Shown here: positions 1-5,323 of the stretch, piece by piece
Layout: every line of letters begins with the position of its first letter
Position numbering within the stretch: position 1 is the stretch's first letter
From: DASUBV01 sp035763085
GTDB lineage: Bacteria; Actinomycetota; Actinomycetes; Streptosporangiales; Streptosporangiaceae
Assembly: GCA_035763085.1 (NCBI GenBank)
Contig: DASUBV010000254.1
Span: 1 to 5,354, forward strand
DNA: 5,354 bases
Direction: 5' to 3'
Translations under genes and position numbers: made by a program
The notes under the pieces: model-generated
Told to the model about the DNA's origin: nothing
Seen by the model: only the letters and a program-made list of their open reading frames with translations
Databases searched by the model: none

Positions 1-2289
1 CACGTCCAGGAACCCGCGGGTGGTGTCGCAGGCGTTGGCGATCTCGTAGTGGTCGAGCTGGCGCTGCACGGTCTCGGCGAACACCCGGAGCTTGGCCAGC
101 AGGTACTGGTCCAGCACGTCGCCGGAGGACGTCACCGGCGACGCCTGGTAGCCGGCCGCGTTGGCGTACAGGGCGAAGAAGTACCAGCTGTTCCACAGCG
201 GGATGATCACCTGGCGGACGCCCTCGCGAATGCCCTGCTCGGTGACGATCAGGTTGCCGCCGCGCAGAATCGGCGAGGACATCAGGAACCAGCGCATCGC
301 GTCGGCGCCGTCGCGGTCGAAGACCTCGCGCACGTCCGGGTAATTGCGCAGCGACTTGGACATCTTCTGGCCGTCGGAGCCCAGCACGATGCCGTGGGAC
401 AGGCAGGTCTCGAACGCGGGCCGGCCGAACAGTGCCGAGGCCATTACGTGCATGAGGTAGAACCAGCCGCGGGTCTGGCCGATGTACTCGACGATGAAGT
501 CGGCGGGGAAGTGGTGCTCGAACCACTCGGCGTTCTCGAACGGGTAGTGCACCTGCGCGAACGACATCGACCCGGACTCGAACCAGCAGTCCAGCACGTC
601 GGTCACCCGGCGCATGGTGGACTTCCCGGTCGGGTCATCGGGGTTGGGCCGGGTCAGCTCGTCAATAGCCGGCCGGTGCAGGTCGGTGACCTCGGTGCCG
701 AAGTCGGCCTGCAGCTCGGTCAGCGACCCGTACACGTCGACCCGCGGGTAGGCCGGGTCGTCGGACTTCCAAACCGGGATGGGGCTGCCCCAGAACCGGT
801 TGCGGCTGATGCACCAGTCGCGGGTGTTCTCCAGCCACTTGCCGAACTGGCCGTGCTTGACGTGCTCGGGCACCCAGGTGATCTGCTCGTTCAGCTTGAG
901 CATCAGGTCCCGGATGGTCGTGGTGGACACGAACCACGACGAGACCGCCATGTAGATCAGCGGCTTACGGCAGCGCCAGCAGTGCGGGTAGGAGTGGTCG
1001 TAGGTCTCCCGGCGCAGCAGGACCGTGCCCTCGGTGGTGGCGCCCGCCGGCTCCGTCGCGGTGCCGGCGTCGTGCCGGGTGCGGGCCTTCAGGTGGTCGA
1101 TGATGGCCAGGTTGGCGTCGAAGACATGCAGGCCGGCGTAGTCGCCGACCGGGTGGATGAACTTGCCGTCCGCGCCGACCGGGACCACCGGGACGATCCC
1201 GTAGGTGTCGGTGAGCAGCTTGTCTTCCTCGCCGAACGCCGGGGCGATGTGCACGATCCCGGTGCCGTCGGTGGTCGTCACGTAGTCGGCGTGCAGCACG
1301 GTGTGCGACAGCGGGTGCCCGAGGTAGTAGCTGAACGGCGGGGTGTAGCGCAGCCCGACCAGCTCGGCGCCCTTGCACCGGCGGACGATCCGGCTCGCCG
1401 CGTCCTCGCCGAGCTCGCGGGCGTAGGCGGCCAGCCGTGCCTCGGCCAGCAGGTAGCGCTCGGTCGTCCCCGTGAAGTCGGACTCGACGACGACATAGTC
1501 CACGTCCTCGTGCACGGCCATGGCCAGGTTGGCCGGCAGCGTCCACGGCGTAGTGGTCCAGATCAGCGCCAGCTCGCCGGTCTCCAGCCGGCAGCCGACC
1601 GTGACGGCCGGGTCCTGCCGGTTCTGGTAGACGTCCTCGTCCATCCGCAGCTCGTGCGCCGACAGCGGGGTCTCGTCGTTCCAGCAGTACGGCAGGCAGC
1701 GGAAGCCCTCGTAAGCCAGGCCCTTGTCGTGCAGCTGCTTGAACGCCCACATGACGCTTTCCATGTAGGTCAGGTCGAGCGTCTTGTAGTCGTGCTCGAA
1801 GTCGACCCAGCGGGCCTGGCGGGTGACGTAGTCGCGCCAGTCCTGGGTGTAGCGCAGCACCGACTGGCGGCAGGCGTCGTTGAACCGAGCGACGCCGAGC
1901 TCCTCGATCTCCTCCTTGGTCTTGATGCCGAGCTGGGCCATGGCCTCCAGCTCCGCGGGCAGGCCGTGGGTGTCCCAGCCGAACCGGCGCTCCACGCGGC
2001 GCCCGCGCATCGTCTGGTAACGCGGGATCAGGTCCTTGACGTAGCCGGTCAGCAGGTGCCCGTAGTGCGGCAGCCCGTTGGCGAACGGCGGCCCGTCGTA
2101 GAACACGAACTCGTTCTCGCCGTCCGGGCCGGGCGGGCGGTTCTCCACCGACGCGCGGAAGGTGTCGTCGGCCGCCCAGTAATCCAGGACCCGCGCTTCG
2201 ATCTCCGGGAAGGACGGGCTGGCAGGCACGCCGCTGGCGGCCTGATCGTCTGCGGCACCCGCGCTGGTGGAAGCCCTGGGATAGCTCAT
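1..2289 (-). CDS. ileS: Isoleucyl-tRNA synthetase, type 2 (eukaryote-like), 3' end outside window
   Basis: This cytoplasmic class I aminoacyl-tRNA synthetase attaches isoleucine to tRNA-Ile. I read the frame open without a stop from the ATG at 2289 to the window edge (763 codons). The catalytic fold shows the HIGH-type motif HYGH at residues 75-78 inside PPFANGLPHYGH, then GQTRGWFYL at 604-612 and KMSKS at 642-646 followed by LRNYPD. The inserted CP1 editing domain shows WTTTPWTLPAN at 244-254 and GTGIVHIAPAFGEED ending at D356; H347 and D356 align with the E. coli editing residues His333 and Asp342. DWCISRNRFWG lies at 491-501. A Thr/Ala/Gly-rich insert at about 404-423 looks like a flexible loop. 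The last residues visible (ANACDTTRGFLDV) precede the anticodon-binding domain, so about 270-280 residues are missing compared with actinobacterial enzymes of about 1040. The start is supported by AAGGA 6 nt upstream. Motif spelling (HYGH, KMSKSLRNYPD) marks the type 2 enzyme. Confidence 0.98.
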   Translation of the reverse strand, partial: MSYPRASTSAGAADDQAASGVPASPSFPEIEARVLDYWAADDTFRASVENRPPGPDGENEFVFYDGPPFANGLPHYGHLLTGYVKDLIPRYQTMRGRRVERRFGWDTHGLPAELEAMAQLGIKTKEEIEELGVARFNDACRQSVLRYTQDWRDYVTRQARWVDFEHDYKTLDLTYMESVMWAFKQLHDKGLAYEGFRCLPYCWNDETPLSAHELRMDEDVYQNRQDPAVTVGCRLETGELALIWTTTPWTLPANLAMAVHEDVDYVVVESDFTGTTERYLLAEARLAAYARELGEDAASRIVRRCKGAELVGLRYTPPFSYYLGHPLSHTVLHADYVTTTDGTGIVHIAPAFGEEDKLLTDTYGIVPVVPVGADGKFIHPVGDYAGLHVFDANLAIIDHLKARTRHDAGTATEPAGATTEGTVLLRRETYDHSYPHCWRCRKPLIYMAVSSWFVSTTTIRDLMLKLNEQITWVPEHVKHGQFGKWLENTRDWCISRNRFWGSPIPVWKSDDPAYPRVDVYGSLTELQADFGTEVTDLHRPAIDELTRPNPDDPTGKSTMRRVTDVLDCWFESGSMSFAQVHYPFENAEWFEHHFPADFIVEYIGQTRGWFYLMHVMASALFGRPAFETCLSHGIVLGSDGQKMSKSLRNYPDVREVFDRDGADAMRWFLMSSPILRGGNLIVTEQGIREGVRQVIIPLWNSWYFFALYANAAGYQASPVTSSGDVLDQYLLAKLRVFAETVQRQLDHYEIANACDTTRGFLDV

Positions 2290-2301
2290 CGGTGGTCCTT
2301 C
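2290..2301 (-). promoter_or_regulatory. ileS ribosome binding site with sequestrator strand
   Basis: The RNA reads GAAGGACCACCG followed by AUG. AAGGA (2300-2296) is the Shine-Dalgarno, 6 nt before the start. ACCACC (2296-2291) is a perfect complement of GGUGGU (2368-2363) in the T-box. With one bulged A the helix extends by two pairs into the GG of the SD. This places the ribosome site inside the alternative helix and decides the ATG at 2289 as the start. Confidence 0.85.
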
Positions 2302-2355
2302 GCAGTCCGTCCTGGCGTCTGTACGAGGACGACACCGCCCGGCTGCCGGGCGGGA

Positions 2356-2380
2356 CCGCGGTACCACCTCGCTTGCCGCG
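2356..2380 (-). promoter_or_regulatory. T-box core and antisequestrator hairpin
   Basis: The RNA carries the conserved T-box GCGAGGUGGUACCGCGG. The UGGU at 2366-2363 is complementary to the ACCA end of an uncharged tRNA; the variable U matches the A discriminator base of tRNA-Ile. Immediately upstream, CGCGG (2380-2376) can pair with CCGCG (2361-2357) of the T-box, giving the antisequestrator stem with UGGU exposed. A second candidate 5' strand, CGCGGU at 2410-2405, is complementary to ACCGCG at 2362-2357. Confidence 0.88.
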
Positions 2381-2497
2381 CCGGGCCGGCTGTCCGCCGG
2401 TGCCACCGCGACCGCTCGTTTCAGGCTGTGACGGGCCCGCCCGCCCGGTTCTAGTAGGGCAGCCCCGTGCCGGGGTACCCGTTCTTCCGGGGGCTCA

Positions 2498-2511
2498 CCG
2501 GTGATAGCCGG
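2498..2511 (-). promoter_or_regulatory. T-box specifier hairpin, isoleucine codon AUC
   Basis: The RNA reads CCGG-CUAUCA-CCGG, a four-pair stem closing a loop that contains AUC at 2503-2505. AUC is an isoleucine codon and would pair with the GAU anticodon of tRNA-Ile, matching the downstream gene. The very small stem agrees with the ultrashort stem I reported for actinobacterial ileS T-boxes. A second AUC (GAUC, from 2514) lies just upstream, but it is not in a hairpin loop. Confidence 0.8.
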
Positions 2512-2529
2512 ATCAACGCCGTGTTACTC

Positions 2530-3237
2530 CTAGCCTACCGACTGGCCGCCGTCCGCGCGCCGCCCGGACGCGGCGCGGATGTCGCCGGCCAGGTAGCGGT
2601 CCAGGGTGGGGCCGACGGTGGCGGCCAGCTCGGCGGCGCTGGCCTCGGCGATCGGGGCCAGCCGCAGCACGTACCGGGTCAGCGCGAGGCCCACCATCTG
2701 GCTGGCCACGGCCGCGGCCCGGTAGGCGGCGTCGGCCGGGCCGGCCTCGGGGTGCCGGGCCCTGATCATGGCCCTGACCGGGCCCAGAATTGCCTCGGTG
2801 ATGAACTCGCGGAACATGCTGGCCGCCGCCTCGCTGGTCAGCGCCGAGCGCAGCAAGCCGGTGAAGATCGACAGCACCTCCGGGCGCTCCCAGACCGATA
2901 GCGCGGTGCGGACCAGCTGCTCGCCGGGACTGGCCAGGTCCCCCCGCCGGGCCGCCTCGGCGAACGCCGAGGTGAGAACCTCGCTGGGCACCACGGGCAG
3001 CCGCATGGCCGCGGTGAACAGGCGCTCCTTGCTGCCATGGAAGTGATGCACCAGGGCCGGGTCGACGCCGGCGTCGGCGGCGATGCCCCGGATGGTGGCG
3101 CCGTCGTAGCCGTGCTCGGCGAACCGCGCCCGGGCCGCCTCGAGGATCGCTTCCCGCGTCCCGCTGTCGCCGGCCCGGCGGCCGCTGCGCGCCCGCTGCA
3201 CGCGGCCGGCCCGTGTCCGCCCGGTCCGCTCAGCCAC
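2530..3237 (-). CDS. TetR/AcrR-family transcriptional repressor
   Basis: This is a 235-residue DNA-binding regulator, normal in length for TetR. After a basic N-terminal arm (residues 1-26, rich in Arg) comes the typical N-terminal domain TREAILEAARARFAEHGYDG, then the helix-turn-helix at about 48-67 (TIRGIAADAGVDPALVHHFH) and the family GSKERLF. The C-terminal part is helical and Ala-rich, as expected for the ligand and dimerisation domain; its ligand cannot be told. I chose the GTG at 3237 because it overlaps the ABC stop codon by 8 nt (GTGGCTGA), typical of translational coupling, and is preceded by a G-rich tract (GGGGCGGGCG). A longer form from the GTG at 3309 would add 24 residues but has no SD. 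It most likely represses the ABC operon and perhaps a divergent neighbour. The last codons (QSVG, stop) contain the ileS -10. Confidence 0.95.
   Translation of the reverse strand: MAERTGRTRAGRVQRARSGRRAGDSGTREAILEAARARFAEHGYDGATIRGIAADAGVDPALVHHFHGSKERLFTAAMRLPVVPSEVLTSAFAEAARRGDLASPGEQLVRTALSVWERPEVLSIFTGLLRSALTSEAAASMFREFITEAILGPVRAMIRARHPEAGPADAAYRAAAVASQMVGLALTRYVLRLAPIAEASAAELAATVGPTLDRYLAGDIRAASGRRADGGQSVG
2532..2537 (-). promoter_or_regulatory. Probable -10 element of the ileS leader promoter
   Basis: TAGGCT fits the actinobacterial TAnnnT -10 pattern and lies 6-7 nt before an A at 2525, a plausible start for the T-box RNA. No convincing -35 is present; the expected region is an uninterrupted GC alternation. 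The hexamer overlaps the last codons and stop codon of tetR, so the ileS promoter lies within the end of that gene. Confidence 0.6.
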
Positions 3238-5236
3238 GCCCGCGCCCGCCCCGCTGCTGCATCCGCTTGATGCGCGGGGGTCGCGTCGCGTGTGACGCGA
3301 GCCCGTCACGTTGCGCCGCAGGGCACTGCGCCGGGGCGGCGTTCACTAGCTGGAAGAAGCGCTCTTCCAGCGTGGCGGGTGCCGTCTGCACGCCTTCGGC
3401 TCCTGGCCCGGTGCCCAGCGCGTAGCGGACCTGGCCAGGACTGGCGGTGGGCAGCCGCAGTGTGTGCCCGGCCAGAGCCACATCCAGGCCCGCGGCCTCG
3501 AGCTGGCCAAACGCCAGCTTCCAGTCGGCACGTGCCACCACCGTCACGCGGGCATCGCCGGTGACCTGAGCCGGAGTCCCCTCAGCCACGACGCCGCCGT
3601 CGGCCATGATGACCAGCCGGTCGCATTCGTGGGCCTCCTCCATGTAGTGGGTGGTGATCAGGACCCCGGCCCCGCTCTCGGCCGCCGACCGCACGGTATC
3701 CCACAGCCGGGCCCGGCCCAGCGGGTCCACGCCGGAGGTGGGCTCGTCCAGGATCAGCAGATCCGGCCGGTGGGCCAGGGCCTGGGCGAATGCGGCCCGG
3801 CGCTGCGCCCCCAGCGGCAGCCGCCCGGCCGGCAGGCCGCCCGCCGGCAGGCGCTGCGGCACCGGTGTGCCGAACACCGCCGCGGAGAAAGCCAGGTTCT
3901 CGGCCACGGTGAGGTCGTCGTAGAGGCCCAGGCTCTGCGGCACGTAGCCCAGGCGGCGGCGCGTCTGGCGGGACGGCGGCTGACCGAACAGGGCCACCGT
4001 GCCGGCCGAGGGGTGCAGCAGGCCGAGCAGCATCCGGATCAGCGTGGTCTTGCCGGCTCCGTTGGCGCCGAGCAGCCCGACGATCTCCCCCGGCCCGACC
4101 CGCAGGCTCACCTCGCGCACGGCGGTGAGGTGCCCGAAGCTCCGGGTCACCGCCACGCACTCGGCCAGCGCCGCGGCGGCCGCCGGCCGCCTGGCTGCCG
4201 CTGGCTGAGCAGCCCCGGAAGCCCCGGCCGCCCCGTCCGGCGCGGCCACCGCCCCGGTCTCCCTGGCCGGGCTGGCCGGCGCGCTGGCCGCGCTGGCCCC
4301 GGCAGCGGCACCCGGCGAGTCCGCCAGCTCGCGGGCCAGTGCGGCGACGGTGACGGCGTCCTGCAGGTCCGGTGCGACGGGCTGGCCGGGCGGGGCAGCG
4401 GCACCCGGCGGGACCCACACGCGCCAGGCACCTGCGCGGTGCCAGCTGCGCGGCAGCTCGGCCGGGCCGGGCGCGGCGGCCGGGGCCGTGATCGTTCCGG
4501 CCAGCCCGGCGATGATCTGCTCGGGCGGTCCGGACGCGAGCACCCGGCCGGCATCCAGGACCAGCACCGACGCCGCGCGCCGGGCTTCGTCCAGGTAGGT
4601 CGTGGCCACGACCACGGCCGCGCCGCCGGCGACGGCGCCAGCGATCAGCCGCCACAGGCCGGACCGGCTGACCGGGTCCACGCCGGTCGTGGGCTCATCC
4701 AGTATCAGCAGGTCGGGCGCGTGCAGCAGCGCGCAGATCACGCCGAGCTTCTGCCGCATCCCGCCAGACAGCTGCCCGGCGAGCCGGTCCCGCGCGCCCG
4801 CCAGGCCGGCCTGCCCGGTCAGCTCGGCGGCGCGCTCGCGGGCAGCCGCCGGCGGCAGTCCGTAGACGGCCGCGCGGAAGGCCAGGTTCTCGGCCACGGT
4901 CAGCTCGGGGTAGGTGCCGGAGCTGGCCGGCAGGTAGCCGGTCAGCCGGGCGCCGGGCACCCGCACCTGGCCCGCGCCGGGCGGCTGCGTCCCGGCCAGG
5001 CAGCGCAGCAGCGTGCTCTTGCCCGCGCCGTCCCCGCCGGCCACCGCCGTGACCTGGCCGGGCACCGCCGCCAGCGACACCCTGTCCAGCGCCGCGACCG
5101 GCCCGTAGGAGACGCAGACGTCCTCGGCCCCCCAGCAGCCCGGCGTGCGGGTCAGCCCGCCGCCGGACGGGCCGGCCCCGGCCTCGGCCCGCGCATCCCG
5201 GCCGGCGCCGGCCCGGCCTGGCACTGCGCCGGTCAC
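3230..5236 (-). CDS. ABC transporter ATP-binding protein with two fused NBDs (YbhF/RbbA-like layout)
   Basis: This 668-residue cytoplasmic ATPase would energise an export permease that is not in the window. NBD1 (about 35-250) shows Walker A GGDGAGKST at 67-75, signature LSGGM at 156-160, Walker B LLILDEP at 176-182 and D-loop GVDP at 185-188. Its Q-loop Gln is replaced by Ala104 (YLPAS) and its H-loop His by Thr213 (ATTYLDEA). An Ala/Pro/Gly-rich linker runs from about 251 to 352. NBD2 (about 358-560) shows Walker A GANGAGKTT at 390-398, Q434 in YVPQ, a variant signature LPLGAQ at 473-478, Walker B LLILDEP at 493-499 and H530. The helical subdomain of NBD2 is shorter than usual. The C-terminal part (about 560-630, ending LEERFFQLV) is the usual drug-export NBD tail; a basic extension RPPRIKRMQQRGGRGRG follows. 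The GTG start at 5236 is chosen for the strong SD 4 nt upstream. The gene is co-transcribed with tetR. The substrate is unknown; drug or lipid export is the general family expectation. Confidence 0.96.
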   Translation of the reverse strand: MTGAVPGRAGAGRDARAEAGAGPSGGGLTRTPGCWGAEDVCVSYGPVAALDRVSLAAVPGQVTAVAGGDGAGKSTLLRCLAGTQPPGAGQVRVPGARLTGYLPASSGTYPELTVAENLAFRAAVYGLPPAAARERAAELTGQAGLAGARDRLAGQLSGGMRQKLGVICALLHAPDLLILDEPTTGVDPVSRSGLWRLIAGAVAGGAAVVVATTYLDEARRAASVLVLDAGRVLASGPPEQIIAGLAGTITAPAAAPGPAELPRSWHRAGAWRVWVPPGAAAPPGQPVAPDLQDAVTVAALARELADSPGAAAGASAASAPASPARETGAVAAPDGAAGASGAAQPAAARRPAAAAALAECVAVTRSFGHLTAVREVSLRVGPGEIVGLLGANGAGKTTLIRMLLGLLHPSAGTVALFGQPPSRQTRRRLGYVPQSLGLYDDLTVAENLAFSAAVFGTPVPQRLPAGGLPAGRLPLGAQRRAAFAQALAHRPDLLILDEPTSGVDPLGRARLWDTVRSAAESGAGVLITTHYMEEAHECDRLVIMADGGVVAEGTPAQVTGDARVTVVARADWKLAFGQLEAAGLDVALAGHTLRLPTASPGQVRYALGTGPGAEGVQTAPATLEERFFQLVNAAPAQCPAAQRDGLASHATRPPRIKRMQQRGGRGRG
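3821..3851 (+). repeat. Short imperfect tandem repeat within NBD2
   Basis: Two adjoining near-copies, CCGCCCGGCCGGCAGG (3821-3836) and CCGCCCGCCGGCAGG (3837-3851), differ by one G. On the coding strand they give the LPAG-rich stretch just before the LPLGAQ signature, at the point where the helical subdomain of NBD2 is short. Confidence 0.75.
3891..3910 (+). repeat. 20-bp direct repeat, NBD2 copy
   Basis: An exact 20-bp match to 4881-4900, 990 bp (330 codons) apart and in the same frame. Both copies encode the same stretch LTVAENLAF of the two ATPase domains, so it most likely reflects domain duplication plus strong codon bias rather than a mobile repeat. Confidence 0.85.
4881..4900 (+). repeat. 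20-bp direct repeat, NBD1 copy
   Basis: The partner of the copy at 3891-3910. It encodes LTVAENLAF after the Q-loop position of NBD1. Flanking bases differ at once on both sides. Confidence 0.85.
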
Positions 5237-5247
5237 CGTTCCTCCCC
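5237..5247 (-). promoter_or_regulatory. Ribosome binding site of the ABC gene
   Basis: The minus strand reads GGGGAGGAACG followed by GTG. GGAGG (5245-5241) is a full-strength Shine-Dalgarno with a short 4-nt spacer, and it fixes the GTG start at 5236. Confidence 0.75.
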
Positions 5248-5285
5248 GGCACCCGCGGCGGGCCCGGCCGGAACGTCAGGAGGGG

Positions 5286-5291
5286 TACCAT
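5286..5291 (+). promoter_or_regulatory. Possible -10 of a rightward promoter
   Basis: TACCAT fits TAnnnT and lies directly before the half-site cluster. It would place a start near 5297-5298, inside the candidate operator and about 26 nt before the ATG at 5324. No matching -35 is visible, so the call is weak. Confidence 0.3.
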
Positions 5292-5323
5292 GCTGTCCCG
5301 CCAGCGACAGCGCGGGGCCTGTC
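5292..5323. promoter_or_regulatory. Candidate TetR operator: three alternating half-sites, 13-bp spacing
   Basis: The plus strand reads CTGTC at 5293-5297, GACAG at 5306-5310 and CTGTC at 5319-5323, each starting exactly 13 bp after the last and alternating in orientation. The first two form a perfect 6-bp inverted repeat (GCTGTC-8-GACAGC); the last two form a 5-bp one with the same 8-nt gap. The middle half-site is shared. The position upstream of the ABC-tetR operon and the dyad size suit a TetR operator, but binding is inferred. Confidence 0.45.

Larger units (their letters stand above)
2290..2525 (-). promoter_or_regulatory. ileS T-box riboswitch leader, translational (SD-sequestering) class
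   Basis: This roughly 235-nt leader lies between the probable ileS transcription start and the ATG. Read on the minus strand it holds, in order, a short specifier hairpin with AUC in the loop (2498-2511), a CCCCG-GCA-CGGGG hairpin (2463-2475), a GC-rich segment with CTAGAACCGGGCGGG resembling the stem II region of actinobacterial ileS leaders, the T-box core GAGGTGGTACCGCGG (2356-2370), and the ileS SD. No hairpin followed by a U-run is present, so transcription termination is unlikely. Instead the GGUGGU of the T-box is exactly complementary to ACCACC beside the SD. Uncharged tRNA-Ile is expected to stabilise the antisequestrator and free the SD. The family is known from mycobacterial and Nocardia ileS; the pairing is read from this sequence, and the switching behaviour is inferred. 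Confidence 0.93.

Noticed and set aside
965..2335. Minus-strand open frame of 456 codons within ileS
   Set aside because: Another reading frame of the same strand; Arg/Pro/Gly/Ala-rich without any family motif, and it would start inside the T-box leader.
49..2454. Long plus-strand open frame of 801 codons
   Set aside because: It lies exactly antisense to ileS, has a composition typical of GC-driven shadow frames (Val, Gly, Arg, His, Gln) and no recognisable motif; ileS motifs are unmistakable on the other strand.
2463..2475. CCCCG-GCA-CGGGG hairpin as an intrinsic terminator
   Set aside because: No U-run follows on either strand, and it falls where T-box leaders carry a structural stem.
2292..2901. 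Plus-strand open frames across the T-box and tetR 3' end
   Set aside because: They run antisense to the riboswitch and tetR, with low-complexity translations and no SD or known domain.
3238..3309. Upstream GTG at 3309 as the tetR start
   Set aside because: No SD precedes it, it lies deep in the ABC coding region, and the extra 24 residues do not look like a TetR arm; the overlapping GTG at 3237 fits better.
3582..4655. Minus-strand 357-codon frame within the ABC gene
   Set aside because: Arg/Gly/Pro-rich shadow of the ABC frame; the ABC frame has all ATPase motifs.
5282..5287. Minus-strand TACCCC as a -10 for the ABC operon
   Set aside because: It lacks the final T of TAnnnT and has at best a half-matching -35 (CTGTCG), so the operon promoter is left uncalled.
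4695..5291. Minus-strand 198-codon frame starting upstream of the ABC gene
   Set aside because: Shadow frame rich in Arg, Gly and Pro; no domain, and the strong SD at 5241-5247 serves the GTG at 5236 in the ABC frame.
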